Source: Actinomadura rupiterrae (lineage in GTDB: Bacteria; Actinomycetota; Actinomycetes; Streptosporangiales; Streptosporangiaceae). Taken from it: a stretch of 64,000 bases of DNA. Position 1 is the stretch's first letter, and each line of letters opens with the position of its first letter. The notes beneath the pieces were generated by a model. It did not search any database. It had not been told where the DNA came from and saw only the letters and a list, made by a program, of their open reading frames with translations. The position numbers were made by a program, and so were the translations under genes. Positions 8,610 through 16,020 of the stretch are shown in pieces. The stretch covers positions 434,001 through 498,000 of the forward strand of contig NZ_JAMZEA010000001.1 in assembly GCF_024172125.1 (NCBI RefSeq). The letters run 5' to 3'.

Positions 8610-9272
8610 TCATCGCGACACGCGCCCGCCGACCTCGACCAGCCCGTCCGCCAGCGGCCTGGTGTAGATCCGCGAGCCGCGTCCCTGCGTCACGACCAGC
8701 GGCCGTCCCAGCTCGGCCGCGAGCAGCAGCGCGGCTGCGCCGGTCGCCTCGTCCTCGTCGATACCGTCCGCCCGCCCGGGGAACCCCCGGGCCCGAACCC
8801 CGACCGCGTCCTCAGCGAAAGGAGCACCACCAGGAACCTCCGTCCGCGCCCAGGCGTAGATCCACTCGCCGGGCGGCGGCACCTCCAGCCCGTCCACCTC
8901 GCCGGGCGACCCGTACTCGCGCAGCGTCCGCGGAGGCGCCCATTCCGCACGCGCCGCGATCCACGTGACCTCGCCGTCCCGGCGCGCCGAGACCGTCCCG
9001 GCCGCCGTCACCAGTTCCGGGACGCCGAGCAGCCACGCCGTGCCCACGCACGGATGCCCCGCGAAGGGCAGGCGCAGCGTGGGCGTGTAGATGTCGATCA
9101 CCCCGCGCTCGGCGTCGTCCACGAACACCGTCTCGCTGAACCCGAGCTTCCCGGCGATCCCCTGCCGCTCCTCGCGCGTCGCCACCGCCGCCCCGTCCAG
9201 CACCACGCCCAGCTCGTTCCCGAACCGCCCGTCCGCGCCGCAGAAGACCCGCAAGACCTCGTAATCCACCAC
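8610..9272 (-). CDS. PhzF-family isomerase/epimerase
   Basis: 220 residues of the diaminopimelate-epimerase-like PhzF fold. The catalytic glutamate is seen in GFSETVFV (about residue 47), and the second conserved block is PFAGHPCVGTAWLL (about 69-82). The C-terminal block DEATGAAALLLAAELGRPL corresponds to the second lobe. Family members are usually 260-300 residues, so this copy is short, with compact loops between the two lobes. PhzF acts in phenazine biosynthesis, but no other phenazine gene is present, so the substrate is unknown. It lies between the helicase-like gene (9 bp) and the serine hydrolase (3 bp), which suggests one transcript. Confidence 0.85.
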   Translation of the reverse strand: MVDYEVLRVFCGADGRFGNELGVVLDGAAVATREERQGIAGKLGFSETVFVDDAERGVIDIYTPTLRLPFAGHPCVGTAWLLGVPELVTAAGTVSARRDGEVTWIAARAEWAPPRTLREYGSPGEVDGLEVPPPGEWIYAWARTEVPGGAPFAEDAVGVRARGFPGRADGIDEDEATGAAALLLAAELGRPLVVTQGRGSRIYTRPLADGLVEVGGRVSR

Positions 9273-9281
9273 GTCAGGGAG

Positions 9282-12200
9282 TCAACCACGCTCATGCAAC
9301 GCGTACCGAATCCGCATGTCCACCAGCTCCGCCTCGTCCGCCGGACACGCCAGCAGCCGAGTCGCCCGCGCCACCACCTCGTTCTCCGAAAGCCCCGGCG
9401 AAGCCCGCAGCAACCGCTCCACCAGAATCCGCAGATCCTCCCGCGCATAACTCACAATCGACCGCCCCGGCTCAATCCGAACCGCCGGCACAACCTCACG
9501 CGCAGTCACCCCCTCGTGCACAGGAAAGCCCTCACCCCCTGATACACCCCCACCCCCCAGGCCCCCCTCCCCCGCAGGCACGCCCCCACGCGCCGGGACC
9601 TCCTCAAGCGCAGGCGCGCCCTCACGCGCAGGCACGCCCTGCCGCCCCGCGACACCTTCGCGTGCAGGCCCGTCCCCCCGCCCGGGAACGCCCTCACGCA
9701 CCGGGAAAGCCTCGTGCGCGGGAACACCCTCGTGCGCAGGGACACGCTCGCCTGCCGGCGCGTTCTCGCGCGCCGGAACACCATCACGCGCTGGGACGCC
9801 CTCGTTCCCCGGGACACCTTCGCCCCCAGGCGCGGCCTCGCGCGCGTGGCCCCCCTCTCGCGCAGGCACGCCCTCGCGCACGGGCATGCCGTCACGTCCA
9901 GGGACGGGCTCGCGCGTGGGCATGCCCTCACGCACCGGGAAAGCCTCGTGCGCGGGGACACGCTCACGCGCCGAGACACCTTCGCTCGCAGGCGTGGCCT
10001 CGCGCGCAGGCTCGCCCTCACGCCCCGGGACGCCCCCGCGCGCCGCAGGGCCCTCGCGCGCAGGAAAACCCTCACGCCCTCGGACGTCCTCACGCGCGGG
10101 GACATCCTCGCCTGCAGGCGCGTTCTCGCGCGCCGGAACACCATCGGGCGCTGGGACGTCCCCACGCGCTGGGACGCCCTCGTGCCCCGAGACACCTTCG
10201 CCCGCAGGCGCGGCCTCGCGCACGGGCATGCCTTCACGTCCAGGGACGGGCTCGTGCGTGGGGAGGCGTTCGTGCTCGGACGGGTGGGAACCTGCTGGGG
10301 GCTGCGCGCTTGCGGATGGCGCGGGCGGTTGGTGTTGGGCGGAGGAGGCCGCGTGCCCTACCGCGTCCGGGCCTGCATGACGCCCACGCGTGGGGACGGG
10401 TTCACCTGCAGGGTGGGCGGTCTGCGCCGGTGCCTGCGCGCTCTCGGCGGCGTCGGGCGTCACCGGACGTTCGGGGCCGTAGGGCCACTCGGGAGTTTCC
10501 ACGCCCGGGGGCTGTGGACGCGCATGCTTGGGACGCACCGCCCGCGCGGGAAACTCACCCGACGCGAAGGCCCCAGGCCCTGCCCCGGGCGCGTTTTCCT
10601 CGGCGTGCGTTGTGCCAGCGGCCCCTGGGACGCCTCCAGCGTGTGAGGCACCGTCCCCGAAGGCCGCCGCCTCCCCACCACGTGCCCCGGTCTCGCCACG
10701 CGCACCGACATCACCACGCGCACCAGGCTCACCCTCCTCCGCCGCGCCGCTTGCGCCGCGCGCAGCATGGCCGGTGGCGTGCTGCACGCCACTCATGCGG
10801 CCCCCGCCCCGCACATCGGCCGCCCCAGCCCCGCCGCGCACGCCGGATTCGTCGCGCGTACCAGACTCGTCCTCGCCCACCGCGCCGCCCGCGCCGCGTG
10901 CAGCAATGCCGGAGACATGCTGCGCGCCACCCATGCGGCCCCCGCCCCGCGCGTTGGCTGGTCCAGCCTCACCACGTCGGGCGGATTCGTCGGGCGCGGC
11001 AGCGTGGGCAGGCACGTCGTGTGCGCCAACCTCACCGGGCTGGGCAGGCTCCCCCGGACGGACCGCCTCGCTGTGCTGCGTCTGTTCGCTGCGCGCAGCG
11101 ATGCCGGAGGCATGCTGCGCGCTACCTGTGCGGCCACCGTCCCGTGCGTTGGACGGGCCAGGCCCGCGGCGCACGGCGGGTTCGTCGGGCGCGGCGGGCT
11201 CGTCCTCGTTCGCGGCGCTGCGGGCAGTTGTGCCGGTGGCGTGGTGCGGGCCACCTGTGCGGTCCCTGCTCCGGGCGTTGGCTGGGCCAGCCTCGCCGGG
11301 TCGGGCGGATTCGTCGGGCGCAGGGACGTCGTGTGCGCTGGGATTGCTGGGCTGGGCAGGCTCTCCCGGATGGCTCGCCTCGCTGTGGCGCGTCGGGTCG
11401 CTGCGCAGAGCACGTTCGCGGCGCGGGTCAGGCTCGGTGTGCGGGGTGGTCTCGGGGTGCGGTGTGTCCTCGGTGCGCGGGGTGGCTTTGGGGGGGAGGG
11501 CTCTGGTTAGGAGGGAGTTGTAGAGGGGGGTGGTGGGGGAGAGGGGGGTGTGGAGGTCTGGGGGGAGGGGTGGGCGGGGGGTGTTGGCGGGAGGGAGGGT
11601 GGGGCCTGGGGGGCCCAGGAGGATTACCCGGGGGGTGTACCAGAGGAGGAAGAGGGCTTCGGGGCCGGCGTCCTGGAGGTTTTCGAGGATGATCGCGTCA
11701 AGGGAGTCGGGGGTCGGGGGGATGGCGGCGGGGACGTCCCACAGGGGGACGGCGTCGGGGGTCGCGGCGCGGGCCGCCTTCCAGGACGGGGTCCAGGTCT
11801 GGGCTAGGGGGGCGTAGGCGGACGGGTCGGCGGTCATGCGGGCGGCGAGGTCGGGGTGGACGGCGCGGAGGCGGGCCAGGAGGGTCTCGCGGCGGGCGCG
11901 GATGCGGTTGGACTCGGCCAGGGCGTGCAGGGCGCGGGCGTAGGCGTCGGGGTCGCGGGCGTCCAGGGCGGCGCGGAGGGTGGTGAGGGACGGGTCGAGG
12001 GCGTCGCGCAGGGCGGTGAGGGCGGCGGTGGCGCGGTCGGCCTCGGTGGCGAGGTGGGCGGCGGCGAGGCCGATGGTGAGGCCGTGCCACTGGAGCGGGT
12101 GGGTCAGCGGGATGCCGAGTTCGGCGACCTCGGTGAGGACGGGCGTGAGGATGCGGACGCGGCCCAGGCGGGCGTGGGCCTCGGCGAAGCGGGCGGCGCG

Positions 12201-13904
12201 GTCGGGCAGGGGGAGGTCGGTGCGGAACGGGACGCCGGCGGCCTCCCAGACGTAGTGCAGCTCCTGGCAGGTGATCTCCGCCGTGAGGTGGGTGAGGACG
12301 ATCTCCAGCAGCGCCGGGGTCGTGGGCGGGTGGCCGTCCACGGTGACGGTGGCGAGGAGGGGTTCGGCCTTGCGCTGGGCGCCGGAGCGCATCGGGCCGC
12401 GCTTGAGGGTGCCGCCGGTGAGGAGGTGGGCGCGGAGCTCGTGCGCGGCGTCGGCGAGGTCGCGCGCGGGCGGCTCCGGCGGGAGGACGACGCGGCGGCC
12501 GCGCAGCGAGCGGACGGCGCGGTGGGCGCGCTCGGCCTGGACGCCCATCTCGGTCACGCGTTCCCAGACGGCGGGGCGGCGCCGGGCGAGGATGTCGGCG
12601 AACGCGCGGGCGGCCGGGTCGCCGGACGGCCAGCGCGACGGGTGCCCGCCGAGTCCGATCTCGTTGAGGATGCCGTCCACCTGGGCGACGCGTCCGGTCA
12701 GGCGGGTCAGCACGGCCGGGTCGAACTGCCGCAGGCGGCGCGCGACCTCGCCGGACGCCTCGGGCGGCACGGCGCGCTCGACGTTGATCAGCGCGCGGAT
12801 CCGGCTCGGGTCGGGCAGCGTGGCCGGTTCGGCCGGGGGCGCGAGCGTGCGCTCGCCGAGCAGGCGCAGCAGTTCGGCGGCCTCCCCGTCGGTGAGCGGC
12901 GGCACCTCGGGCAGGTCCGGACGCGGCGGGATACCGCCCGGTTCCGGTTCGGAGCGGACGACCAGGACCCGCCGTCCCTGCGCGGTCATCCCGGCGGCCA
13001 GCTCGGCGGCGGCGTTCGGCTTCGGCTCCGGGACGTGCAGGACGCGCAGGTCGGCGGCCAGGAAGCGGACCAGGCCGTCCGGCGGAGGGTCGGCGAGCCG
13101 GGAGATCAGCAGCTCGTAGTGCGCCGCGAGCCCGGTGCTCTCGGGACGCCGCCGGACGACGAGCGCGGGCGCCAGCCGCACGGACGGGATCTCCCCCGGC
13201 GCCCCGCCCGCGGCCCAGTCGTCCCGGTAGACGGCCGCCGCGTCCTCGGGGCTGAAGGCCACGGAGCACCACTTGCGGAGGACGTCCGAGGCCGAGGCTT
13301 GGAGGGCGAAGCCCTGGCCGTTCTGGACGGCTTCCCAGACCCAGTCGGCGCGGCCGGGGTCGAAGCCGGGGACGCCGGAGAGGAGTTCGCGGTCGCGCGG
13401 GGACGTCGGCCCTGCCAGGACCACGTCGACGCGCTCGGTCCGCTCGTCCATGACGATCTGGACGGGCGTGGAGAGCAGGTGGCCGCGGACGACCGGACCG
13501 TCCGGCGGGCGCCAGGCCAGCAGGCCCGTGACCAGCGCGAGTTCCTCGTCGGCGAGGTCGCGCAGCGAGCGGTACCAGTGCCGCATCGCCAGCCACGCGT
13601 CGAACTCCACCGGGACGGACGGCGGGCGCAGCGGGATCAGCGGGACGCTGAACAGCACCTCGCCCGGCCCCGCCTCCGCCTCGACGAACACCTCGGCGGG
13701 CAGGTCCGCCAGCCAGTGCGGCGCCTCGCCGTCCGAGGCGTCCGGCTCCTCCGTCCCGCCCTCCGCGGGCGCGGCCGGGACCGCGGCGCGGCGGCCGCGG
13801 GCACGGGCCAGCTCGGCGAGGTGGCGCAGCAGGGCGCGCGTCACCGCGAGCGGGTCCGGGGCGGCGCGCGCGCCGGTCGCGGACGGCGGGGGGAGATCCG
13901 GCAC
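9282..13904 (-). CDS. Giant SF1-helicase-like protein with eroded ATPase motifs and a long repeat tail
   Basis: About 1540 residues. GTG at 13904 has AAAGGA eight bases upstream; the frame is open a little further. The first ~760 residues follow the order of actinobacterial SF1 helicases. There is an N-terminal scaffold (VRLAPALVVRRRPE), then AAGMTAQGRRVLVVRSEP where a helicase has the strand after its Walker A. Next comes TLKRGPMRSGAQRKAEPLL, then DAIILENLQDAG where a DEAS Walker B box is expected. It then gives VILLGPPG where helicases have VVVGDxxQ. The Walker A Gly-Lys-Thr and the DE pair are absent, so ATP hydrolysis is unlikely. A Pro-rich linker, about 125-205-bp repeats and about 43 hexapeptides follow, then a unique 68-residue helical end (SIVSYAREDLRILVERLLRA). 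I infer a pseudo-helicase or scaffold. Confidence 0.55.
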   Translation of the reverse strand: MPDLPPPSATGARAAPDPLAVTRALLRHLAELARARGRRAAVPAAPAEGGTEEPDASDGEAPHWLADLPAEVFVEAEAGPGEVLFSVPLIPLRPPSVPVEFDAWLAMRHWYRSLRDLADEELALVTGLLAWRPPDGPVVRGHLLSTPVQIVMDERTERVDVVLAGPTSPRDRELLSGVPGFDPGRADWVWEAVQNGQGFALQASASDVLRKWCSVAFSPEDAAAVYRDDWAAGGAPGEIPSVRLAPALVVRRRPESTGLAAHYELLISRLADPPPDGLVRFLAADLRVLHVPEPKPNAAAELAAGMTAQGRRVLVVRSEPEPGGIPPRPDLPEVPPLTDGEAAELLRLLGERTLAPPAEPATLPDPSRIRALINVERAVPPEASGEVARRLRQFDPAVLTRLTGRVAQVDGILNEIGLGGHPSRWPSGDPAARAFADILARRRPAVWERVTEMGVQAERAHRAVRSLRGRRVVLPPEPPARDLADAAHELRAHLLTGGTLKRGPMRSGAQRKAEPLLATVTVDGHPPTTPALLEIVLTHLTAEITCQELHYVWEAAGVPFRTDLPLPDRAARFAEAHARLGRVRILTPVLTEVAELGIPLTHPLQWHGLTIGLAAAHLATEADRATAALTALRDALDPSLTTLRAALDARDPDAYARALHALAESNRIRARRETLLARLRAVHPDLAARMTADPSAYAPLAQTWTPSWKAARAATPDAVPLWDVPAAIPPTPDSLDAIILENLQDAGPEALFLLWYTPRVILLGPPGPTLPPANTPRPPLPPDLHTPLSPTTPLYNSLLTRALPPKATPRTEDTPHPETTPHTEPDPRRERALRSDPTRHSEASHPGEPAQPSNPSAHDVPAPDESARPGEAGPANARSRDRTGGPHHATGTTARSAANEDEPAAPDEPAVRRGPGPSNARDGGRTGSAQHASGIAARSEQTQHSEAVRPGEPAQPGEVGAHDVPAHAAAPDESARRGEAGPANARGGGRMGGAQHVSGIAARGAGGAVGEDESGTRDESGVRGGAGAADVRGGGRMSGVQHATGHAARGASGAAEEGEPGARGDVGARGETGARGGEAAAFGDGASHAGGVPGAAGTTHAEENAPGAGPGAFASGEFPARAVRPKHARPQPPGVETPEWPYGPERPVTPDAAESAQAPAQTAHPAGEPVPTRGRHAGPDAVGHAASSAQHQPPAPSASAQPPAGSHPSEHERLPTHEPVPGREGMPVREAAPAGEGVSGHEGVPARGDVPAPDGVPARENAPAGEDVPAREDVRGREGFPAREGPAARGGVPGREGEPAREATPASEGVSARERVPAHEAFPVREGMPTREPVPGRDGMPVREGVPAREGGHAREAAPGGEGVPGNEGVPARDGVPARENAPAGERVPAHEGVPAHEAFPVREGVPGRGDGPAREGVAGRQGVPAREGAPALEEVPARGGVPAGEGGLGGGGVSGGEGFPVHEGVTAREVVPAVRIEPGRSIVSYAREDLRILVERLLRASPGLSENEVVARATRLLACPADEAELVDMRIRYALHERG
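9489..10270 (-). repeat. Coding minisatellite of about 43 hexapeptide (18-bp) units
   Basis: The tail of the large gene is an almost uninterrupted run of six-residue units of the type VPAREG, with variants such as FPVREG, APAGEG, VPAHEG and MPVREA. Every unit is 18 bp. The array stays in frame throughout and ends directly at the unique C-terminal segment. Positions 1, 2 and 4-6 vary, and Glu/Gly near the unit end is best conserved. Confidence 0.9.
10660..11330 (-). repeat. Four long imperfect coding repeats in the large gene
   Basis: Four related blocks spaced about 125-205 bp apart encode the pattern GPANAR, then GGRMGGAQH, then SGIAARG (variants GPSNAR/GAADVR, GRTGSAQH, TGHAARG). Clear DNA copies start near 10748, 10884, 11088 and 11215. 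They lie between the Pro-rich linker and the hexapeptide array and carry Asp/Glu-rich spacers. Confidence 0.8.
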
Positions 13905-14048
13905 AGGGGACGTCCTTTCCGGAAGTACTCCCAGATCTAACACCCCGCCGGGCCGCCGTTCCAGCCGAACCGGGCGCATCCGCCCGGCGGGACGCGGTCG
14001 TCCCGGCGAACGCGGGACGGCGCGTCCAGGTCAGCTGCTCGCGAGGGG

Positions 14049-14243
14049 TCAGAAGCGGGCCCGCCCCTCGGCCGGAAGCATGATCCACAACACGATGTAG
14101 ACGACGAACTGCGGGCCCGGCAGGAGGCAGGAGAGCAGCGCGAGGAGGCGGACGGCCCACGGGCTCATCCCGAAGCGCCGGGCGAGCCCGGCGCAGACGC
14201 CGCCGATGACGCGACCGTGGCGAGGACGGTAGAGGCCGTTCAT
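14049..14243 (-). CDS. Small PspC-domain membrane protein
   Basis: 64 residues: MNGLYRPRHGRVIGGVCAGL, then ARRFGMSPWAVRLLALLSCL and a second hydrophobic stretch VVYIVLWIMLPAE. This is a complete PspC domain, with the basic N-terminus, the GGVCAGLA motif and the IVLWIMLP helix. Stand-alone PspC proteins belong to envelope-stress circuits and often signal to a membrane histidine kinase; none is next to this one. ATG at 14243 fits the family start exactly. The upstream region carries a strong palindrome at 14365-14384. Confidence 0.9.
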   Translation of the reverse strand: MNGLYRPRHGRVIGGVCAGLARRFGMSPWAVRLLALLSCLLPGPQFVVYIVLWIMLPAEGRARF

Positions 14244-14364
14244 GTTCGTTCTTCTCCCTGGTGGACGGTCCGGGCCGCGGTCCTGCGGCCACACCAGGAA
14301 CGCTACGAACCGGACGCCCTGCCTCACATCGCCCGTTGAGCCGATTCCCGCCCTATACCCCAGA

Positions 14365-14384
14365 CCTAGGGGGCTTCCCCTAGG
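14365..14384. promoter_or_regulatory. CCTAGGGG/CCCCTAGG palindrome upstream of pspC
   Basis: Two perfect 8-bp arms, CCTAGGGG (14365-14372) and CCCCTAGG (14377-14384), are separated by GCTT. The site lies about 120 bp upstream of the pspC start and directly abuts the 18-bp tandem array. A symmetric site of this kind is a plausible binding site for a response regulator of the envelope-stress type. No such regulator is in the window. Confidence 0.5.
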
Positions 14385-14387
14385 GGA

Positions 14388-14567
14388 GCCGAACGCCGCG
14401 GCCAGGTCGAACGCCGCGGCCAGGCCGAACGCCCCGGCCAGGCCGAACGCCCCGGCCAGGCCGAACGCCCCGGCCAGGCCGAACGCCCCGGCCAGGTCGA
14501 ACGTCGCGACCAGGCCGAACGCCCCGGCCAGGTCGAACGCCGCGGCTAGGTCGAACGCCGCGGCTAG
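14388..14567. repeat. Ten 18-bp tandem repeats grown from the HAD gene's 3' end
   Basis: Ten contiguous 18-bp units of the form GCCGAACGCCCCGGCCAG, with GTCGAACGCCGCGGCTAG variants nearest the gene. The same 18 bp occurs once more inside the HAD gene at 14573-14590, where it encodes part of LVAAFN. A 5-bp GGGGA insert before the array holds the frame-breaking stop. The array fills most of the only gene-free stretch over 300 bp in the window (14244-14563). Apart from it and the 14365-14384 palindrome I see nothing else there. Confidence 0.9.
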
Positions 14568-15280
14568 GGGGAGTTGAACGCCGCCACCAGGCCCGGGAGC
14601 GAGGCGAGGTCGTCCAGGACGAAGGTCGCCTGCGCCTCGGCGGCCGGGTCGTCCTGGATGTGGCCCCACGGCCCGCGGCGCAGGAAGGCGGCGCGCATGC
14701 CGAACCCGACGGCCGGGAGGACGTCGTTGTCCAGCCTGTCCCCCACGTAGAGAACGTGTTCGGGCAGCGCGTCGGCGAGTTCGGCGCAGCGGTCGAAGAA
14801 CTCGGGGGCGGGCTTGCTGATGCCCCAGACGTCGGAGATGCCGATGGCATCGGCGTCCAGGCCGAGCGCGGCGATCTGCTCGGCGGCCTCGACCGGCTGG
14901 TTGCCGGCGATGCCGATGAACAGGTTCTGCGCGCGCAGCCCGGCGAGGCATTCGCGCACGTCCGGGTACAGGTCGGACGGCCCGAAACCGTTCGGGACGC
15001 CTGCCTCGGCGCGCGCCTTCTCCTCGGTCTCCAGGTCGAATCCGGGACGGAAGTACTCGAACAGGTCCATGTTCGTCCCGCCGAGGGCGAGGACGGCGCC
15101 GAGCTTGGCGAGGAACGTGTGCCTCGGGACGCCGAGCCAGTCGGCCCAGCGCGCGTAGATCTCGCCCTCGTCGATCAGCGTCTCGCCGATGTCGAAGAAG
15201 ACGGCGTCGATCCGCTCCCCGGCCCCGCCCGCACGCCCGGCCCCGCTCGCACGCCCGGCCGCCGCGCCGAAGCCCGTCAC
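14564..15280 (-). CDS. HAD-superfamily hydrolase
   Basis: 238 residues. Motif I is AVFFDIGETLID (about 27-38). The nucleophile Asp is present and the second Asp is replaced by Gly, a variant common in this subgroup. Motif II Ser/Thr is not obvious. Motif III Lys is in DVWGISKPAPEFFDRC and motif IV is HVLYVGDRLDNDVLPAVGFG. Probably a small-molecule phosphatase. The start GTG at 15280 overlaps the stop of the metallo-hydrolase gene as GTGA, so they are translationally coupled. An Ala/Gly-rich linker of about 20 residues precedes the domain. The last codons seeded the tandem array described at 14388-14567. Confidence 0.85.
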   Translation of the reverse strand: MTGFGAAAGRASGAGRAGGAGERIDAVFFDIGETLIDEGEIYARWADWLGVPRHTFLAKLGAVLALGGTNMDLFEYFRPGFDLETEEKARAEAGVPNGFGPSDLYPDVRECLAGLRAQNLFIGIAGNQPVEAAEQIAALGLDADAIGISDVWGISKPAPEFFDRCAELADALPEHVLYVGDRLDNDVLPAVGFGMRAAFLRRGPWGHIQDDPAAEAQATFVLDDLASLPGLVAAFNSP

Positions 15281-15918
15281 AGGTCCACCGACTCACCGGG
15301 CGCGAGGCGGCGGAAGTCGCGGCCGAGTTCCTTGCCGGCGTTGCCGACGTGGTTGTTCATGACGCCCAGCCCGGCGTCGTTGAGCAGCCCGTCGTGGATG
15401 ACGAACGCGCGCTCCGGGTTGACCTCGCGCGCGTAGCTGTACATCTCGGGCAGCTTCATCCAGGGCGCGTTCCCCGGCAGGCACAGCGTCCGGACGGGCT
15501 CGGACGGCACGGTCAGCGCGTCGCCCGGGTGGAAGACCTCGCCGTCGACCAGGTAGCCCGAGTTCGGGATCGGCGGGACGTCCGGGTGCAGGATCTCGTG
15601 GTCCTCGCCGTAGACGTGCACGTCGAAGCCCGCGACGGTGACGGCGTCGCCGTGCCCGACCTGGTGGACGCGGCCGCCGAGGTCGGCGAGGGACGCGGCG
15701 ACGGCGCGCGAGCACCAGACGTCCAGGCGCGGGTCGGCGGCGAGCGCGGCGCGGATCCGGTCGGGGTCGAAGTGGTCGAAGTGCTCGTGGGTGATCAGCA
15801 CGGCGTCCGCGCCGTCCAGCGCGTCGCTCTCGGGTGTGAGGCCGCCGGGGTCGATGACGAGGGTCCGGTCGTCCTTCTGGAGCCGCACGCAGGAGTGGCC
15901 GAGCTTGGTGAGGCGCAT
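15277..15918 (-). CDS. Metallo-beta-lactamase-fold hydrolase (UlaG-like)
   Basis: 213 residues. The metal-binding HxHxDH motif is ITHEHFDHFDPD (about 45-56). The preceding TKLGHSCVRLQKDDRTLVID strand and the later DGEVFHPGDALTVP block fit the UlaG/ComA-like branch of Zn-dependent hydrolases. The substrate is not predictable. It is the first gene of a pair with the HAD hydrolase (GTGA overlap). Its start at 15918 is 67 bp from a KstR-type box that faces the other way, towards 16021. Confidence 0.85.
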   Translation of the reverse strand: MRLTKLGHSCVRLQKDDRTLVIDPGGLTPESDALDGADAVLITHEHFDHFDPDRIRAALAADPRLDVWCSRAVAASLADLGGRVHQVGHGDAVTVAGFDVHVYGEDHEILHPDVPPIPNSGYLVDGEVFHPGDALTVPSEPVRTLCLPGNAPWMKLPEMYSYAREVNPERAFVIHDGLLNDAGLGVMNNHVGNAGKELGRDFRRLAPGESVDL

Positions 15919-15984
15919 GCGCCGATTTTTTCACGCCCGGCCCGCGGGGTGGAAAGCGGCATTGACCGTGTGGACGGGCGTTGA

Positions 15985-15998
15985 TAGAACACGTTCTA
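15985..15998. promoter_or_regulatory. Perfect KstR-type operator
   Basis: TAGAACACGTTCTA is a perfect 14-bp palindrome and matches all eight fixed positions of the KstR consensus TNNAACNNGTTNNA. KstR is the TetR-family repressor of sterol side-chain catabolism in mycobacteria and rhodococci. The site overlaps a TACTTT -10-like hexamer (15997-16002) and lies 23 bp before the phosphotransferase start. It could also affect the divergent metallo-hydrolase gene. Confidence 0.75.
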
Positions 15999-16020
15999 CT
16001 TTCACTTTGCGGAGGTGCCC

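Noticed and set aside
8610..9272. Phenazine biosynthesis locus because of PhzF
   Set aside because: No phzA/B/D/E/G relatives are present. PhzF-like proteins are widespread without phenazines.
9489..10270. Regular 18-bp repeats considered as a CRISPR array
   Set aside because: Units are contiguous with no unique spacers, are in frame with a protein and no cas gene is nearby.
14242..14577. A + strand frame encoding ARPNAP hexapeptides across the tandem array
   Set aside because: It starts in the pspC upstream region, has no ribosome-binding site and exists only because the 18-bp units contain no stop in that frame. The repeat is explained by duplication of the HAD gene end.
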